Source of the DNA: CAIUPE01 sp046092445
Lineage (GTDB): Bacteria > Pseudomonadota > Alphaproteobacteria > Rhizobiales > Beijerinckiaceae
Assembly: GCA_046092445.1 (NCBI GenBank)
Contig: JBJTDR010000033.1
Coordinates: forward strand, 1-25,414
DNA length: 25,414 nucleotides
Reading direction: 5' to 3'
A program made the translations under genes and the position numbers. The notes beneath the pieces were generated by a model. That model was not told where the DNA came from. It searched no databases and was given only the letters and a program-made list of their open reading frames with translations. Shown in pieces: positions 8,813 to 15,560 of this stretch (positions within the stretch are counted from its first letter, which is position 1; every line of letters begins with the position of its first letter).

Positions 8813-9647
8813 AGGAATGCCCCTCGCGCAAGCCCTGCCGCACCCTGTTCGCGACATCCAGAAATTCCGGCGTTTCACGAATATCCAGCGTGCGGTCCTT
8901 CGGGAAATTGCACGCAATCACATCGTGGATCTTCCCCGGACGCGGCGACATCACCACAATCTTCGTCGAGAGAAACACCGCCTCGGGGATCGAATGCGTC
9001 ACAAACACAACCGTCTTCTGCGTCTTCTCCCAAAGCCGCAATAATTGCTCGTTCAGCTTGTCGCGGACAATCTCATCCAGCGCGCCGAACGGCTCGTCCA
9101 TTAGCAACAAATCGGGATCAAATGACAATGCCCGCGCAATCGACGCCCGCTGCTGCATCCCGCCCGAAAGCTGCCAGGGAAACTTGTTCTCAAACCCTGT
9201 CAGATTGACAAGTTCAAGCCCCTTCCGCACCCGCTCCGCGCGATCCTCTTTCGCAAATCCCATAATCTCGAGCGGCAGCGCGATATTCTTCGCGATCGTC
9301 CGCCAGGGATAGAGCGCGGGTGCCTGAAACACATAGCCATAGGCCCGCTTCAGCCGCGCTTCGTTCGGAGTCATGCTGTTGATGCGGACGCTGCCATCGG
9401 TCGGCTGCTCGAGATCCGCGATCACCCGCAGCAAGGTCGTCTTGCCACAGCCCGAAGGCCCGATCAGCGAGACGAACTCGCCCTTGGCAATATCGAGATC
9501 AATGCCCGAAAGCGCCTGCACCGGCCCGTCCGCCGTCTCGAAGGTGAGCGACAGGCCCTCGCACGCGATCACCTTGTCACCGCTTATCGGCGTCGCAGAC
9601 GCTTGATCAGCGCCCTTAACCTTCGTCGAGGATGATTTTCTGGCCAT
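8802..9647 (-). CDS. ABC transporter ATP-binding protein (TauB/SsuB-type)
   Basis: 281-aa cytoplasmic ATPase. The start is ATG 9647 (MARKSSSTKV), which overlaps the hydA stop as TAATG and thus depends on translational coupling. A frame open to 9779 lies wholly inside hydA and is not used. All motifs are intact: Walker A GPSGCGKT, Q-loop VFQAPALYPW, canonical signature LSGGMQQR, Walker B LLLMDEPFGALD and switch THSIPEA. Length and motifs fit the nitrate/sulfonate/taurine-type family with no C-terminal regulatory domain. It powers the two-permease importer encoded immediately downstream. Confidence 0.92.
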   Translation of the reverse strand: MARKSSSTKVKGADQASATPISGDKVIACEGLSLTFETADGPVQALSGIDLDIAKGEFVSLIGPSGCGKTTLLRVIADLEQPTDGSVRINSMTPNEARLKRAYGYVFQAPALYPWRTIAKNIALPLEIMGFAKEDRAERVRKGLELVNLTGFENKFPWQLSGGMQQRASIARALSFDPDLLLMDEPFGALDEIVRDKLNEQLLRLWEKTQKTVVFVTHSIPEAVFLSTKIVVMSPRPGKIHDVIACNFPKDRTLDIRETPEFLDVANRVRQGLREGHSYVD

Positions 9648-11074
9648 TAGCGCGCAATTTTCTGCGGTTGGGTCATGCGTTTCCAGTCCGCCAAAGCCGC
9701 TGCTTCGGGCGGGAACGGCGCACGCGCGACAAACTTGCCCCGGCCCGTCTTGGCCGTCACCTTGCCGTCCTGCCAACACACTTCGCCGCGCGACAGCGTC
9801 ATCCGCGGCAGCCCCGTGAGCTTCTGGCCCTCGAATACATTATAATCGATCACCGAAATCTGCGTCTCGGCACTCACAGTCTTGGTCGCCTTCGGATCCC
9901 AGATCACGAGATCAGCATCAGCACCCGGCAAAACCGCGCCCTTTTTGGGATAGATGTTCAGGATTTTCGCAATATTCGTCGACGTCACCGCCACGAACTC
10001 ATTCATCGTCATGCGGCCCGTATTCACGCCATGCGTCCACAAAACCGGCATCCGGTCCTCGAGGCCGCCGGTCCCGTTCGGAATCTTCGTGAAATCATTC
10101 AGCCCGACTTCCTTCTGCTTCGTCGTGAACGCGCAATGGTCGGTTGCGACCACATGCAGCGATCCCGCCCGCAATCCGTTCCAGAGATCTTCCTGGTTTT
10201 TCTTGTCGCGGAACGGCGGCGACATCACACGCCGCGCGGCATGTTTCCAGTCCTTGTTGAAATATTCGCTCTCGTCGAGCACGAGATGCTGGATCAACGG
10301 TTCGCCATACACCCGCTTGCCGAGCGCCCGCGCCCGCGCAATCGCCTCATGCGCCGGAATCGAGGATGTATGCACGATATAAAGCGGCACGCCCGCCGCG
10401 TCCGCAATCATGATCGCGCGGTTTGCAGCCTCGCCCTCAACCTCGGGCGGGCGGGAGAAAGCATGCCCTTCCGGCCCCGTAATCCCGTCCGCCATCAACT
10501 TGGCCTGCAACGCCGCCACGACATCGCCATTCTCGGCATGCACCAGCGGCATCGCGCCGAGTTCCGCGCAGCGGCGGAAGGACGAGAACATCTCGTCATC
10601 ATTCACCATCAACGCGCCCTTATAAGCCATGAAATGCTTGAACGTCGTCACGCCGTGCTTGACGACCTCGGCCATATCCTCGCGCACCTGATCCGACCAA
10701 TAGGTGATGCACATATGATAGGAATAATCCGTCGCCGCCTTCGCCGAGCGCTTGTCCCAATCCGCCCACGCATCCATCAGACGCTGCCCCTTGCCGGGAA
10801 TGCAGAAATCCACAACCATCGTCGTGCCGCCGGAAAGCGCAGCCTTCGTGCCGCTTTCGTAATCATCTGCCGAATTTGTGCCCATGAACGGCATATCGAG
10901 ATGGGTATGCGGATCAATGCCGCCGGGCATGATGAAGCACCCTGTCGCGTCAATCACCCTTGTGCCCGAAAGCCCGCTCCCGATCGCCGAAATGCTTTCG
11001 CCCTCGATCAGAACATCCGCCTTATACGTCCGGTCAGCGGTCACGATGGTCCCGCCCTTGATCAGCGTTGACAT
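9647..11074 (-). CDS. hydA: Dihydropyrimidinase (D-hydantoinase)
   Basis: 475-aa cytoplasmic zinc amidohydrolase, also called PydB. It hydrolyses dihydrouracil or dihydrothymine to N-carbamoyl-beta-alanine or N-carbamoyl-beta-aminoisobutyrate, the second step of reductive pyrimidine degradation. The binuclear site is complete: HTH (H56, H58), the carboxylated-lysine motif FKHFMAYKG (K146), H178 in HAEN, H234 in HTSS and D311 in ATDHCAF. Length matches the family. The start ATG 11074 has AGGGG upstream. It lies 42 nt after pydC in the same operon and its stop overlaps the ATPase start. Broad hydantoinase activity is possible, but the neighbouring ureidopropionase and RutR-type regulator favour pyrimidines. 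Confidence 0.93.
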   Translation of the reverse strand: MSTLIKGGTIVTADRTYKADVLIEGESISAIGSGLSGTRVIDATGCFIMPGGIDPHTHLDMPFMGTNSADDYESGTKAALSGGTTMVVDFCIPGKGQRLMDAWADWDKRSAKAATDYSYHMCITYWSDQVREDMAEVVKHGVTTFKHFMAYKGALMVNDDEMFSSFRRCAELGAMPLVHAENGDVVAALQAKLMADGITGPEGHAFSRPPEVEGEAANRAIMIADAAGVPLYIVHTSSIPAHEAIARARALGKRVYGEPLIQHLVLDESEYFNKDWKHAARRVMSPPFRDKKNQEDLWNGLRAGSLHVVATDHCAFTTKQKEVGLNDFTKIPNGTGGLEDRMPVLWTHGVNTGRMTMNEFVAVTSTNIAKILNIYPKKGAVLPGADADLVIWDPKATKTVSAETQISVIDYNVFEGQKLTGLPRMTLSRGEVCWQDGKVTAKTGRGKFVARAPFPPEAAALADWKRMTQPQKIAR

Positions 11075-11116
11075 GTGTTTTCCCCTCTTTTCGCCTGTTT
11101 CTGGATCACTTTCGGT

Positions 11117-12364
11117 CTACGCGACAATTTCGGCTTTTTCGAGCACTGCTTGCAGAAGAACATTGGTTCCCATGCGCGCCCAATCCTGGCTGATATCTTC
11201 CGCCTCGTTATGACTGATCCCGTCAACACAGGGCGTGAAGATCATCGACGTCGGAGCCACCCTTGCGATATAGCAAGCATCATGCCCTGCACCCGACACG
11301 ATATCCCGGTGTTTGTATCCGAAATGGTCCGCCGCCCGCCGGACAGCCCCGACACAGTCCGCATCGAACGCCACCGGTTTGTAATAGAACACCTGCCTGA
11401 TCTCGCATTCAAGCCCGATTCCGTCCGTGATCGCCTTCACACCTTCCCGCAAGGCCACATCCATGGCCGAGAGCGTGTCGTCCTCCGGATGGCGGAAATC
11501 GACCGTCATGAACACCGACCCGGGAATTACATTGCGCGAATTCGGATAGGGGTTGAGCATCCCCACCGTCGACACCGCGTTTGGCGCATGTGCCAGCCCG
11601 ATCCCGTTGACGAGCTCAACAATCCGTGCCGCCCCGAGCAACGCATCCTTCCGGCGCGGCATCGGCGTCGATCCGGCATGACTCTCGAATCCCGTCAGAT
11701 TGATTTCATACCAGCGCTGCCCCTGGCCATGCGTCACAATACCCACATCACACGCCTCGGCCTCGAGAATCGGCCCCTGCTCGATATGCAGTTCAAAGAA
11801 CGCATGGATCGTACGACCCCCCGTCGGTACCGCGCCCTGATAACCGATCCGCTTCAGCTCGTCGCCGAGCGTCTTGCCCTCGCTATCCGTGCACGAATAG
11901 GCAAAATCTTCCGTGTAGGCGCCCGCGAACACGCCCGAAGACACCATAGCCGGCACAAATCGTGAACCTTCCTCGTTCGTCCAGTTGGCAATCTCGATCG
12001 GATATCTCGTCTTGATGTTCAGATCATTCAGCGACCGCACCACTTCCAGCGCACCCAGCACACCCAGCACGCCGTCGAATTTGCCGCCGGTTGGCTGCGT
12101 ATCTAGATGGCTCCCCATCATCACCGGCGGCAGAGAATTCTCGGTCCCAGCACGACGCGCGAACATATTGCCCATGCGGTCCACGCTCATCGTGCATCCC
12201 GCCGCCGTGCACCATGCCGCAAAAAGGTCACGGCCCTGCCTGTCGAGATCCGTCAATGTCAGCCTCTTGCAGCCGCCCTTCGGCGTTCCGCCGATCTTGG
12301 CCATTTCCATCAGGCTGTCCCAGAGCCTGACGGGATCGATACTGACATTCGAGAGATCGGCCAT
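11117..12364 (-). CDS. pydC: Beta-ureidopropionase / N-carbamoyl-amino-acid hydrolase (M20 family)
   Basis: 415-aa zinc-dependent hydrolase of the M20 peptidase fold (HyuC/AllC/PydC group). It predicts cleavage of N-carbamoyl-beta-alanine to beta-alanine, CO2 and ammonia, following HydA. Metal ligands are visible: H86 in GSHLDT, D97 in GKFDG, the E131/E132 pair in NEEGSRF, H193 in ELHIEQGP and H385 in GISHNE. The start ATG 12364 (MADLSNVS) has GGAG 8 nt upstream; the in-frame GTG at 12394 lacks one. It is the first gene of the operon, and its start lies 45 nt from the RutR-type operator. Allantoate amidohydrolase belongs to the same family and cannot be excluded by motifs, but the adjacent dihydropyrimidinase argues for PydC. 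Confidence 0.88.
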   Translation of the reverse strand: MADLSNVSIDPVRLWDSLMEMAKIGGTPKGGCKRLTLTDLDRQGRDLFAAWCTAAGCTMSVDRMGNMFARRAGTENSLPPVMMGSHLDTQPTGGKFDGVLGVLGALEVVRSLNDLNIKTRYPIEIANWTNEEGSRFVPAMVSSGVFAGAYTEDFAYSCTDSEGKTLGDELKRIGYQGAVPTGGRTIHAFFELHIEQGPILEAEACDVGIVTHGQGQRWYEINLTGFESHAGSTPMPRRKDALLGAARIVELVNGIGLAHAPNAVSTVGMLNPYPNSRNVIPGSVFMTVDFRHPEDDTLSAMDVALREGVKAITDGIGLECEIRQVFYYKPVAFDADCVGAVRRAADHFGYKHRDIVSGAGHDACYIARVAPTSMIFTPCVDGISHNEAEDISQDWARMGTNVLLQAVLEKAEIVA

Positions 12365-12409
12365 TGCACACTCCGTTTTCAGACGCTTTGCCACTACGCT
12401 ATTATGAGT

Positions 12410-12425
12410 TTGACCAGATGGTCAA
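12410..12425. promoter_or_regulatory. RutR-box operator between rutR and the pyd operon
   Basis: Perfect inverted repeat TTGACCA-GA-TGGTCAA. This is exactly the RutR-box consensus reported for E. coli (TTGACCA, two bases, TGGTCAA) as I recall it. It lies 45 nt before pydC on one side and 33 nt before the rutR-like ATG at 12459 on the other. On the minus strand the left arm could itself be the -35 element (TTGACC, then TAATAG 15 nt on), so bound regulator would block the pyd promoter. Confidence 0.9.
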
Positions 12426-12458
12426 TTCTTGTTCAAATCGGATCCGAAAAACCTCGGT

Positions 12459-13133
12459 ATGCCCGCCGTCCGTCCGCCTGAAAGCACACATCCCATGCCC
12501 GTTACGCTTCCCGATCGAATCAAGCCGACCATCCGCGGCGCCAAGGAACAGCTCATTCTCGACGCTGCCGGCAAGGAATTCGCCGAACTCGGCTTCAAAG
12601 GTGCCACAACATCGGGGATCGCCCTGCGCGCGGGCATCCCCAAAGCCAATCTGCACTATTATTTTCCCACCAAGGAGGCACTCTATCGCGCCGTCACCGA
12701 AAACGTACTGACGGCATGGCTCGCCGCAGCCTCGTCCTTCGACGTTAATGACGACCCCGCCGAGGCCCTTGCCGCCTATATCGGCGCGAAGATGGACATG
12801 GCACGCACCGACCCGCTCGGCTCGAAAATCTGGGCCAGCGAGATCATGCGCGGCGCACCCGTCATCGAGGATTTCCTGCACACCACGCTCGCCACATGGC
12901 TCGCCTCCCGCGAGGCGATCATCCGGAGCTGGATCGACAAAGGCCTGATCGTCCCCATGCAGCCACGCTACCTCATCTATCTGATCTGGGCCGCCACCCA
13001 GCATTATGCCGATTTCGACCACCAGATCACCGCGCTGAATGGCAGCGCCCCGCTCGACGACGCCGCCTTCACCACCGCCAAAACCCAGCTGATCGCCACC
13101 CTGCTGCGCGGCGTCCTCGCGCGATACGACTAG
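12459..13133 (+). CDS. rutR: TetR-family regulator, RutR-like
   Basis: 224-aa one-component regulator predicted to sense uracil/thymine or a related pyrimidine and control the divergent pyd/transport operon. The N-terminal TetR helix-turn-helix spans about residues 28-75 (ILDAAGKEFAELGFKG, then IALRAGIPKANLHYYFPTKE). The ligand-domain stretch LIYLIWAATQHYADFDHQI (172-190) closely matches E. coli RutR (remembered as LIFMIWASTQHYADFASQV), which is why RutR rather than generic TetR is called. The start is uncertain: ATG 12459 or ATG 12495 are both possible and neither has a good ribosome site. TTG 12429 is least likely. The RutR-box just upstream supports autoregulation. E. coli uses RutR for the different Rut pathway; here the target is the reductive pathway. 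Confidence 0.9.
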   Translation: MPAVRPPESTHPMPVTLPDRIKPTIRGAKEQLILDAAGKEFAELGFKGATTSGIALRAGIPKANLHYYFPTKEALYRAVTENVLTAWLAAASSFDVNDDPAEALAAYIGAKMDMARTDPLGSKIWASEIMRGAPVIEDFLHTTLATWLASREAIIRSWIDKGLIVPMQPRYLIYLIWAATQHYADFDHQITALNGSAPLDDAAFTTAKTQLIATLLRGVLARYD

Positions 13134-13134
13134 G

Positions 13135-13160
13135 CCTACCTTTCACAAAGGACAGGTAGG
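13135..13160 (+). terminator. Weak hairpin after rutR
   Basis: Inverted repeat CCTACCT (13135-13141) / AGGTAGG (13154-13160) begins 2 nt after the stop. An alternative inner stem is CCTTT-CAC-AAAGG (13139-13151). No T-run follows, so this is at best a weak or rho-assisted terminator. Confidence 0.35.
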
Positions 13161-13212
13161 GCAAGGGCCGAGGCGTCTTTCCGCTTTTCCCCACCCCTGT
13201 TCCGTGATATTT

Positions 13213-13248
13213 TCTTACTAATCATTGATCGATCGCATAGAAGTAAGA
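13213..13248. promoter_or_regulatory. Candidate autoregulatory operator of vapBC
   Basis: TCTTACT (13213-13219) and AGTAAGA (13242-13248) are perfect inverted arms. Exactly at their common centre (13230.5) lies the 8-bp palindrome GATCGATC (13227-13234). The right arm coincides with the presumed ribosome site of vapB. Such nested symmetry suits binding by an AbrB-type VapB dimer with VapC. Confidence 0.55.
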
Positions 13249-13249
13249 G

Positions 13250-13462
13250 ATGTCGGACACCGCAACCCTCTCGTCAAAATTCCAGATTTCCATTCCCAAA
13301 TCCGTCCGCACCGCGCGTCACTGGCGGGCGGGGCAGGAATTTGCCTTCATCCCGAAAGGCACAGGCGTGCTGCTTGTGCCGGTTCCTGACCGCGCAACAC
13401 TTACGGGCCTCGCCAAAGGCGCAACTCCCGCCGATTATCGCGACCGCAAAGACCGGTTCTGA
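13250..13462 (+). CDS. vapB: VapB-type antitoxin (AbrB/MazE fold)
   Basis: 70-aa protein with an N-terminal SpoVT/AbrB-like swapped-hairpin domain (ATLSSKFQISIPKSVR, then GQEFAFIPKGTGVLLVPV). The C-terminal tail (LAKGATPADYRDRKDRF) is short and charged, as in antitoxins that thread into the toxin's active site. The stop overlaps the vapC start as TGATG. It is expected to bind its own promoter through the AbrB domain and to neutralise VapC. The ribosome site is the AAG/AGAG stretch just before ATG 13250. This is the first of three toxin-antitoxin pairs in the region. Confidence 0.88.
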   Translation: MSDTATLSSKFQISIPKSVRTARHWRAGQEFAFIPKGTGVLLVPVPDRATLTGLAKGATPADYRDRKDRF

Positions 13463-13842
13463 TGCGCCTCGTCGACACCTCGGCCTGGATCGAATGGCTG
13501 ATCGCCTCACCCGCAGGCCTCCGGATCGAACCGCTACTGCCACCCCGCGCGGAGTGGCTCGTCCCAACCATCATCCAGCTTGAGCTGGCGAAATGGCTCA
13601 CCCGCGAAGCGGGCGAGGACAAGGCCGATCAGGTCATCGCCTTCACCCAATTGTGCCATATCAGGCCCCTCGACACCAAACTCGCACTCAACGCCGCCGA
13701 AATCAGCCGCAAACACGGCCTCGCAACCGCCGACGCCATTGTCTACGCCACCGCGCTGGATCAAGGCGCGGAAATACTCACCTGCGACGCCCATTTCGAA
13801 GGCCTCCCCGGCGTTCTCTATATTGCCAAGTCCGGTGCTTGA
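13462..13842 (+). CDS. vapC: VapC toxin (PIN-domain ribonuclease)
   Basis: 126-aa PIN-domain protein, predicted Mg-dependent endoribonuclease. The acidic active-site residues are all present: D5 in LVDTSAWIEW, E41 in QLELAKW, D91 in ATADAIVYATA and D109 in TCDAHFEGLPGV. The gene is therefore likely intact. The RNA target cannot be predicted; many VapC toxins cut tRNA or rRNA. It is translationally coupled to vapB by a 1-nt overlap. The 205 nt after it hold no convincing gene. Confidence 0.92.
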   Translation: MRLVDTSAWIEWLIASPAGLRIEPLLPPRAEWLVPTIIQLELAKWLTREAGEDKADQVIAFTQLCHIRPLDTKLALNAAEISRKHGLATADAIVYATALDQGAEILTCDAHFEGLPGVLYIAKSGA

Positions 13843-14021
13843 GATGTGAGCCTGTTTGCCGTTTTCGAGTCGAGAATGGACGCGAAGTTCTTGAGGGTTG
13901 TGGTTTCAAACCAAGCTTCTCGACCACGGAACATATCCCAGACTTGTTTTCTACAGACAACAGCAGTGCAATTTTTGGCTAACCGGAGTTTTGCCCGATA
14001 TCCGATAACAGAATAGACTTT

Positions 14022-14041
14022 TTATATCAAAACAGATATAA
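14022..14041. promoter_or_regulatory. Candidate operator of the higBA-like module
   Basis: Perfect inverted repeat TTATATC (14022-14028) / GATATAA (14035-14041) with a 6-nt spacer, in an AT-rich patch. It ends 6 nt before the toxin start and touches the AAGG ribosome site. Binding by the downstream XRE antitoxin would block both transcription and translation initiation. Confidence 0.6.
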
Positions 14042-14047
14042 GGCCGC

Positions 14048-14377
14048 ATGAAGCCTGTTTCCTTTCTCGGAGATTCTCTCGACGAGGTGCGGTCATTTCC
14101 CGATGACGCGCGCCGCGACGCGGGTTTCCAGATTGGTCGGCTTCAGCTTGGTCTTGATCCAAACAACTGGAAACCGATGAAAACCGTCGGTCCCGGCGTC
14201 CGTGAAATCCGGGTACGGGAAGCATCCGGTGCCTATCGGGTGATCTACATCGCCACGCTCGAAGATGCCGTTTACGTCCTTCACGCCTTCCGGAAGAAGA
14301 CGCAGGCGACATCGAAACGCGACCTTGACCTCGCGACCACGCGGTTCAAGGAACTCATTCGGAGAGAGAAACGATGA
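14048..14377 (+). CDS. HigB-like toxin (RelE superfamily, phage Gp49-like)
   Basis: 109-aa protein of the Gp49-like/HigB group, predicted ribosome-dependent mRNA interferase. Family hallmarks seen are PDDARRDAGFQIGRLQLG, WKPMKTVGPGVREIRVRE, GAYRVIYIA and the conserved block YVLHAFRKKTQATSKRDLDLA. Toxin precedes antitoxin, as in HigBA and unlike RelBE, and the stop overlaps the antitoxin start (ATGA). The length is normal and no disrupted motif is visible. Transcription probably starts in the AT-rich patch around 14015-14040, which also carries a perfect inverted repeat. Confidence 0.88.
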   Translation: MKPVSFLGDSLDEVRSFPDDARRDAGFQIGRLQLGLDPNNWKPMKTVGPGVREIRVREASGAYRVIYIATLEDAVYVLHAFRKKTQATSKRDLDLATTRFKELIRREKR

Positions 14378-14658
14378 CCGTAGAACGTTTCGACAGCGTC
14401 TGGGACGCACTGGAAAATTCGCCCGCAGAGGCCGCGAACATGAAGGCCCGGTCCGGCTTGATGATCGCAATTCAGGAGGCCGTCGCAGGCTGGAAACTCA
14501 CACAAACCGAAGCAGCCAAACGGCTCGGCGTCACCCAGCCACGAATGAACGACCTCTTACGCGGCAGAATCGATAAATTCAGCCTCGACGCGCTGATGAT
14601 CCTCGCAACGGACGCAGGCCTCACTGTTGAATGGAGCGTCGCAAAGACTGCCGCTTGA
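14374..14658 (+). CDS. HigA-like XRE antitoxin
   Basis: 94-aa protein with a Cro/C1-type helix-turn-helix (LTQTEAAKRLGVTQPRMNDLLRGRIDKFSLDALMILA, about residues 42-78). This subgroup (HigA2-type) commonly follows Gp49-like toxins. The N-terminal ~35 residues (FDSVWDALENSPAEAANM) are helical and probably contact the toxin. It is translationally coupled to the toxin by ATGA. It is expected to neutralise the toxin and repress the operon through the palindrome at 14022-14041. It ends 69 nt from the convergent third module. Confidence 0.9.
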   Translation: MTVERFDSVWDALENSPAEAANMKARSGLMIAIQEAVAGWKLTQTEAAKRLGVTQPRMNDLLRGRIDKFSLDALMILATDAGLTVEWSVAKTAA

Positions 14659-14727
14659 GTGGGAATTACTCGGGCGATTTTGTCATTTGAGAAACGCAAT
14701 CCCCTCAATCCCAACCCAAAACCCCGC

Positions 14728-15102
14728 TCACCCGATCAAATCATCCAAAGTAATGCCCAAAGCCGAGGCCAGTTTGCGATAGGTCTCAACCGTTCCTTCC
14801 CGCTTGCCCGTTTCGATTTGCGAGAGATAGGCCGATGCGATCCCCGCTTTTTTCGCCAGTGCCGCCGCCGTCAGGCCGCGATGTTCCCGCCAGATGCGGA
14901 CGCGGCTCTCGCCATCCAGAATCGCATCCACCATGGCGGACGGCAAAAGCTCTTCTTCGCCTGTGGCCAAACGGTCCCGGAAACGGCGGACGGCAGCACG
15001 ATCCTCGCTATCCTCGAGCGCTTCCAGCAAGCGCAGATACTCCGCTTCGGGGAGAACAACCATCCGCTCGCCCTTCGGCGTCGTAATCATTTGCTGGTTC
15101 AT
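14728..15102 (-). CDS. XRE-type antitoxin with N-terminal Phd-like segment
   Basis: 124-aa protein. The start is ATG 15102 (MNQQMITTPKGERMVVLP), with GAGGGGG 5 nt upstream. Two parts are visible. Residues 1-60 resemble the N-terminus of small Phd/YefM-like antitoxins (GERMVVLPEAEYLRLLEALED). Residues 65-124 are a helix-turn-helix (REHRGLTAAALAKKAGIASAYLSQIETGKREG). The gene follows the RelE-type toxin by 10 nt, so toxin-first order applies here too. The HTH would give promoter binding and the N-terminal part probably toxin binding. The roles of the two halves are inferred. Confidence 0.85.
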   Translation of the reverse strand: MNQQMITTPKGERMVVLPEAEYLRLLEALEDSEDRAAVRRFRDRLATGEEELLPSAMVDAILDGESRVRIWREHRGLTAAALAKKAGIASAYLSQIETGKREGTVETYRKLASALGITLDDLIG

Positions 15103-15112
15103 GGATACCCCC

Positions 15113-15379
15113 TCACGAATAGGCGTCGGCACGGGACGCGATTTTGATGACGTCAATAACTTCAAACGTTTCACTGAACACAACCCGCCAATCACCCACA
15201 CGCAAACGCAACACGCCGTCCTCGCCCTTCAAAGCTTTGACATTCTGGGCCAAGCTTGCAGGATCAACCGCATATTGGTTGATTTTCGCACGGATCAATT
15301 GCGATGTATTTCGCGGACACCGCGCCAAAACCCTCAACGCCTGTTTGGAATACGTCACTTTCCGTGCCGAATATGACAT
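15113..15379 (-). CDS. RelE/ParE-superfamily toxin
   Basis: 88-aa protein starting at ATG 15379 (MSYSARKVTYSKQALRVLAR); a TTG two codons upstream is less likely. The fold signature is clear: an N-terminal strand and helix, the loop VKALKGEDGVLRLRVGDWRVVF, and the final strand VIDVIKIASRADAY. The basic and aromatic residues in LRLRVGDWRVVF fit RelE-type mRNA interferases better than ParE gyrase poisons, but this is not decisive. It lies 10 nt upstream of its antitoxin, on the strand opposite to the other two modules. Confidence 0.86.
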   Translation of the reverse strand: MSYSARKVTYSKQALRVLARCPRNTSQLIRAKINQYAVDPASLAQNVKALKGEDGVLRLRVGDWRVVFSETFEVIDVIKIASRADAYS

Positions 15380-15398
15380 GGTCAAAGTCCAAATTCAA

Positions 15399-15437
15399 TA
15401 GCTAATTGCTAATATTTATTCTCATGATAGTTGCTAA
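15399..15437. promoter_or_regulatory. Repeated TTGCTAA motifs upstream of the relE-type toxin
   Basis: TTGCTAA occurs at 15406-15412 and 15431-15437, 25 nt apart, and the variant TAGCTAA directly abuts the first at 15399-15405. The block is AT-rich and begins 20 nt upstream of the toxin start. It is a plausible binding region for the XRE antitoxin. Confidence 0.45.
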
Positions 15438-15495
15438 ATGCAAACTCACGCACGCTCACACACAAACGGCAACAGCATTTACCACCCCCCGCCCC

Positions 15496-15523
15496 TTGCG
15501 CTCAAGCCTTGCTGCACTATATC
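15496..15523 (+). promoter_or_regulatory. htpG: Possible htpG promoter
   Basis: TTGCGC (15496-15501) and TATATC (15518-15523) are separated by 16 nt, 37 nt upstream of the htpG start. No good sigma-32 heat-shock pattern (CTTGAA/CCCCAT-like) was found. The match is modest. Confidence 0.3.
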
Positions 15524-15560
15524 GGTCACGTCTGTTAAAACGATGTAGAGGGACTTTCCG

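Noticed and set aside
9632..11071. A 479-codon + strand frame opposite hydA
   Set aside because: Mirror of dihydropyrimidinase codons, Arg/His-rich, no start signal; hydA has a complete metal site.
13901..13913. Palindrome TGGTTT-C-AAACCA
   Set aside because: The single-base centre cannot form a hairpin loop, there is no promoter or T-run nearby, and it could occur by chance.
13876..14016. A 46-codon ORF between vapC and the higB-like gene
   Set aside because: Weak ribosome site and no resemblance to any family. It could be a decayed remnant, but nothing supports it.
15480..15560. Sigma-32 heat-shock promoter for htpG
   Set aside because: No adequate CTTGAA and CCCCAT-like pair was found; only a modest sigma-70-like match is listed.
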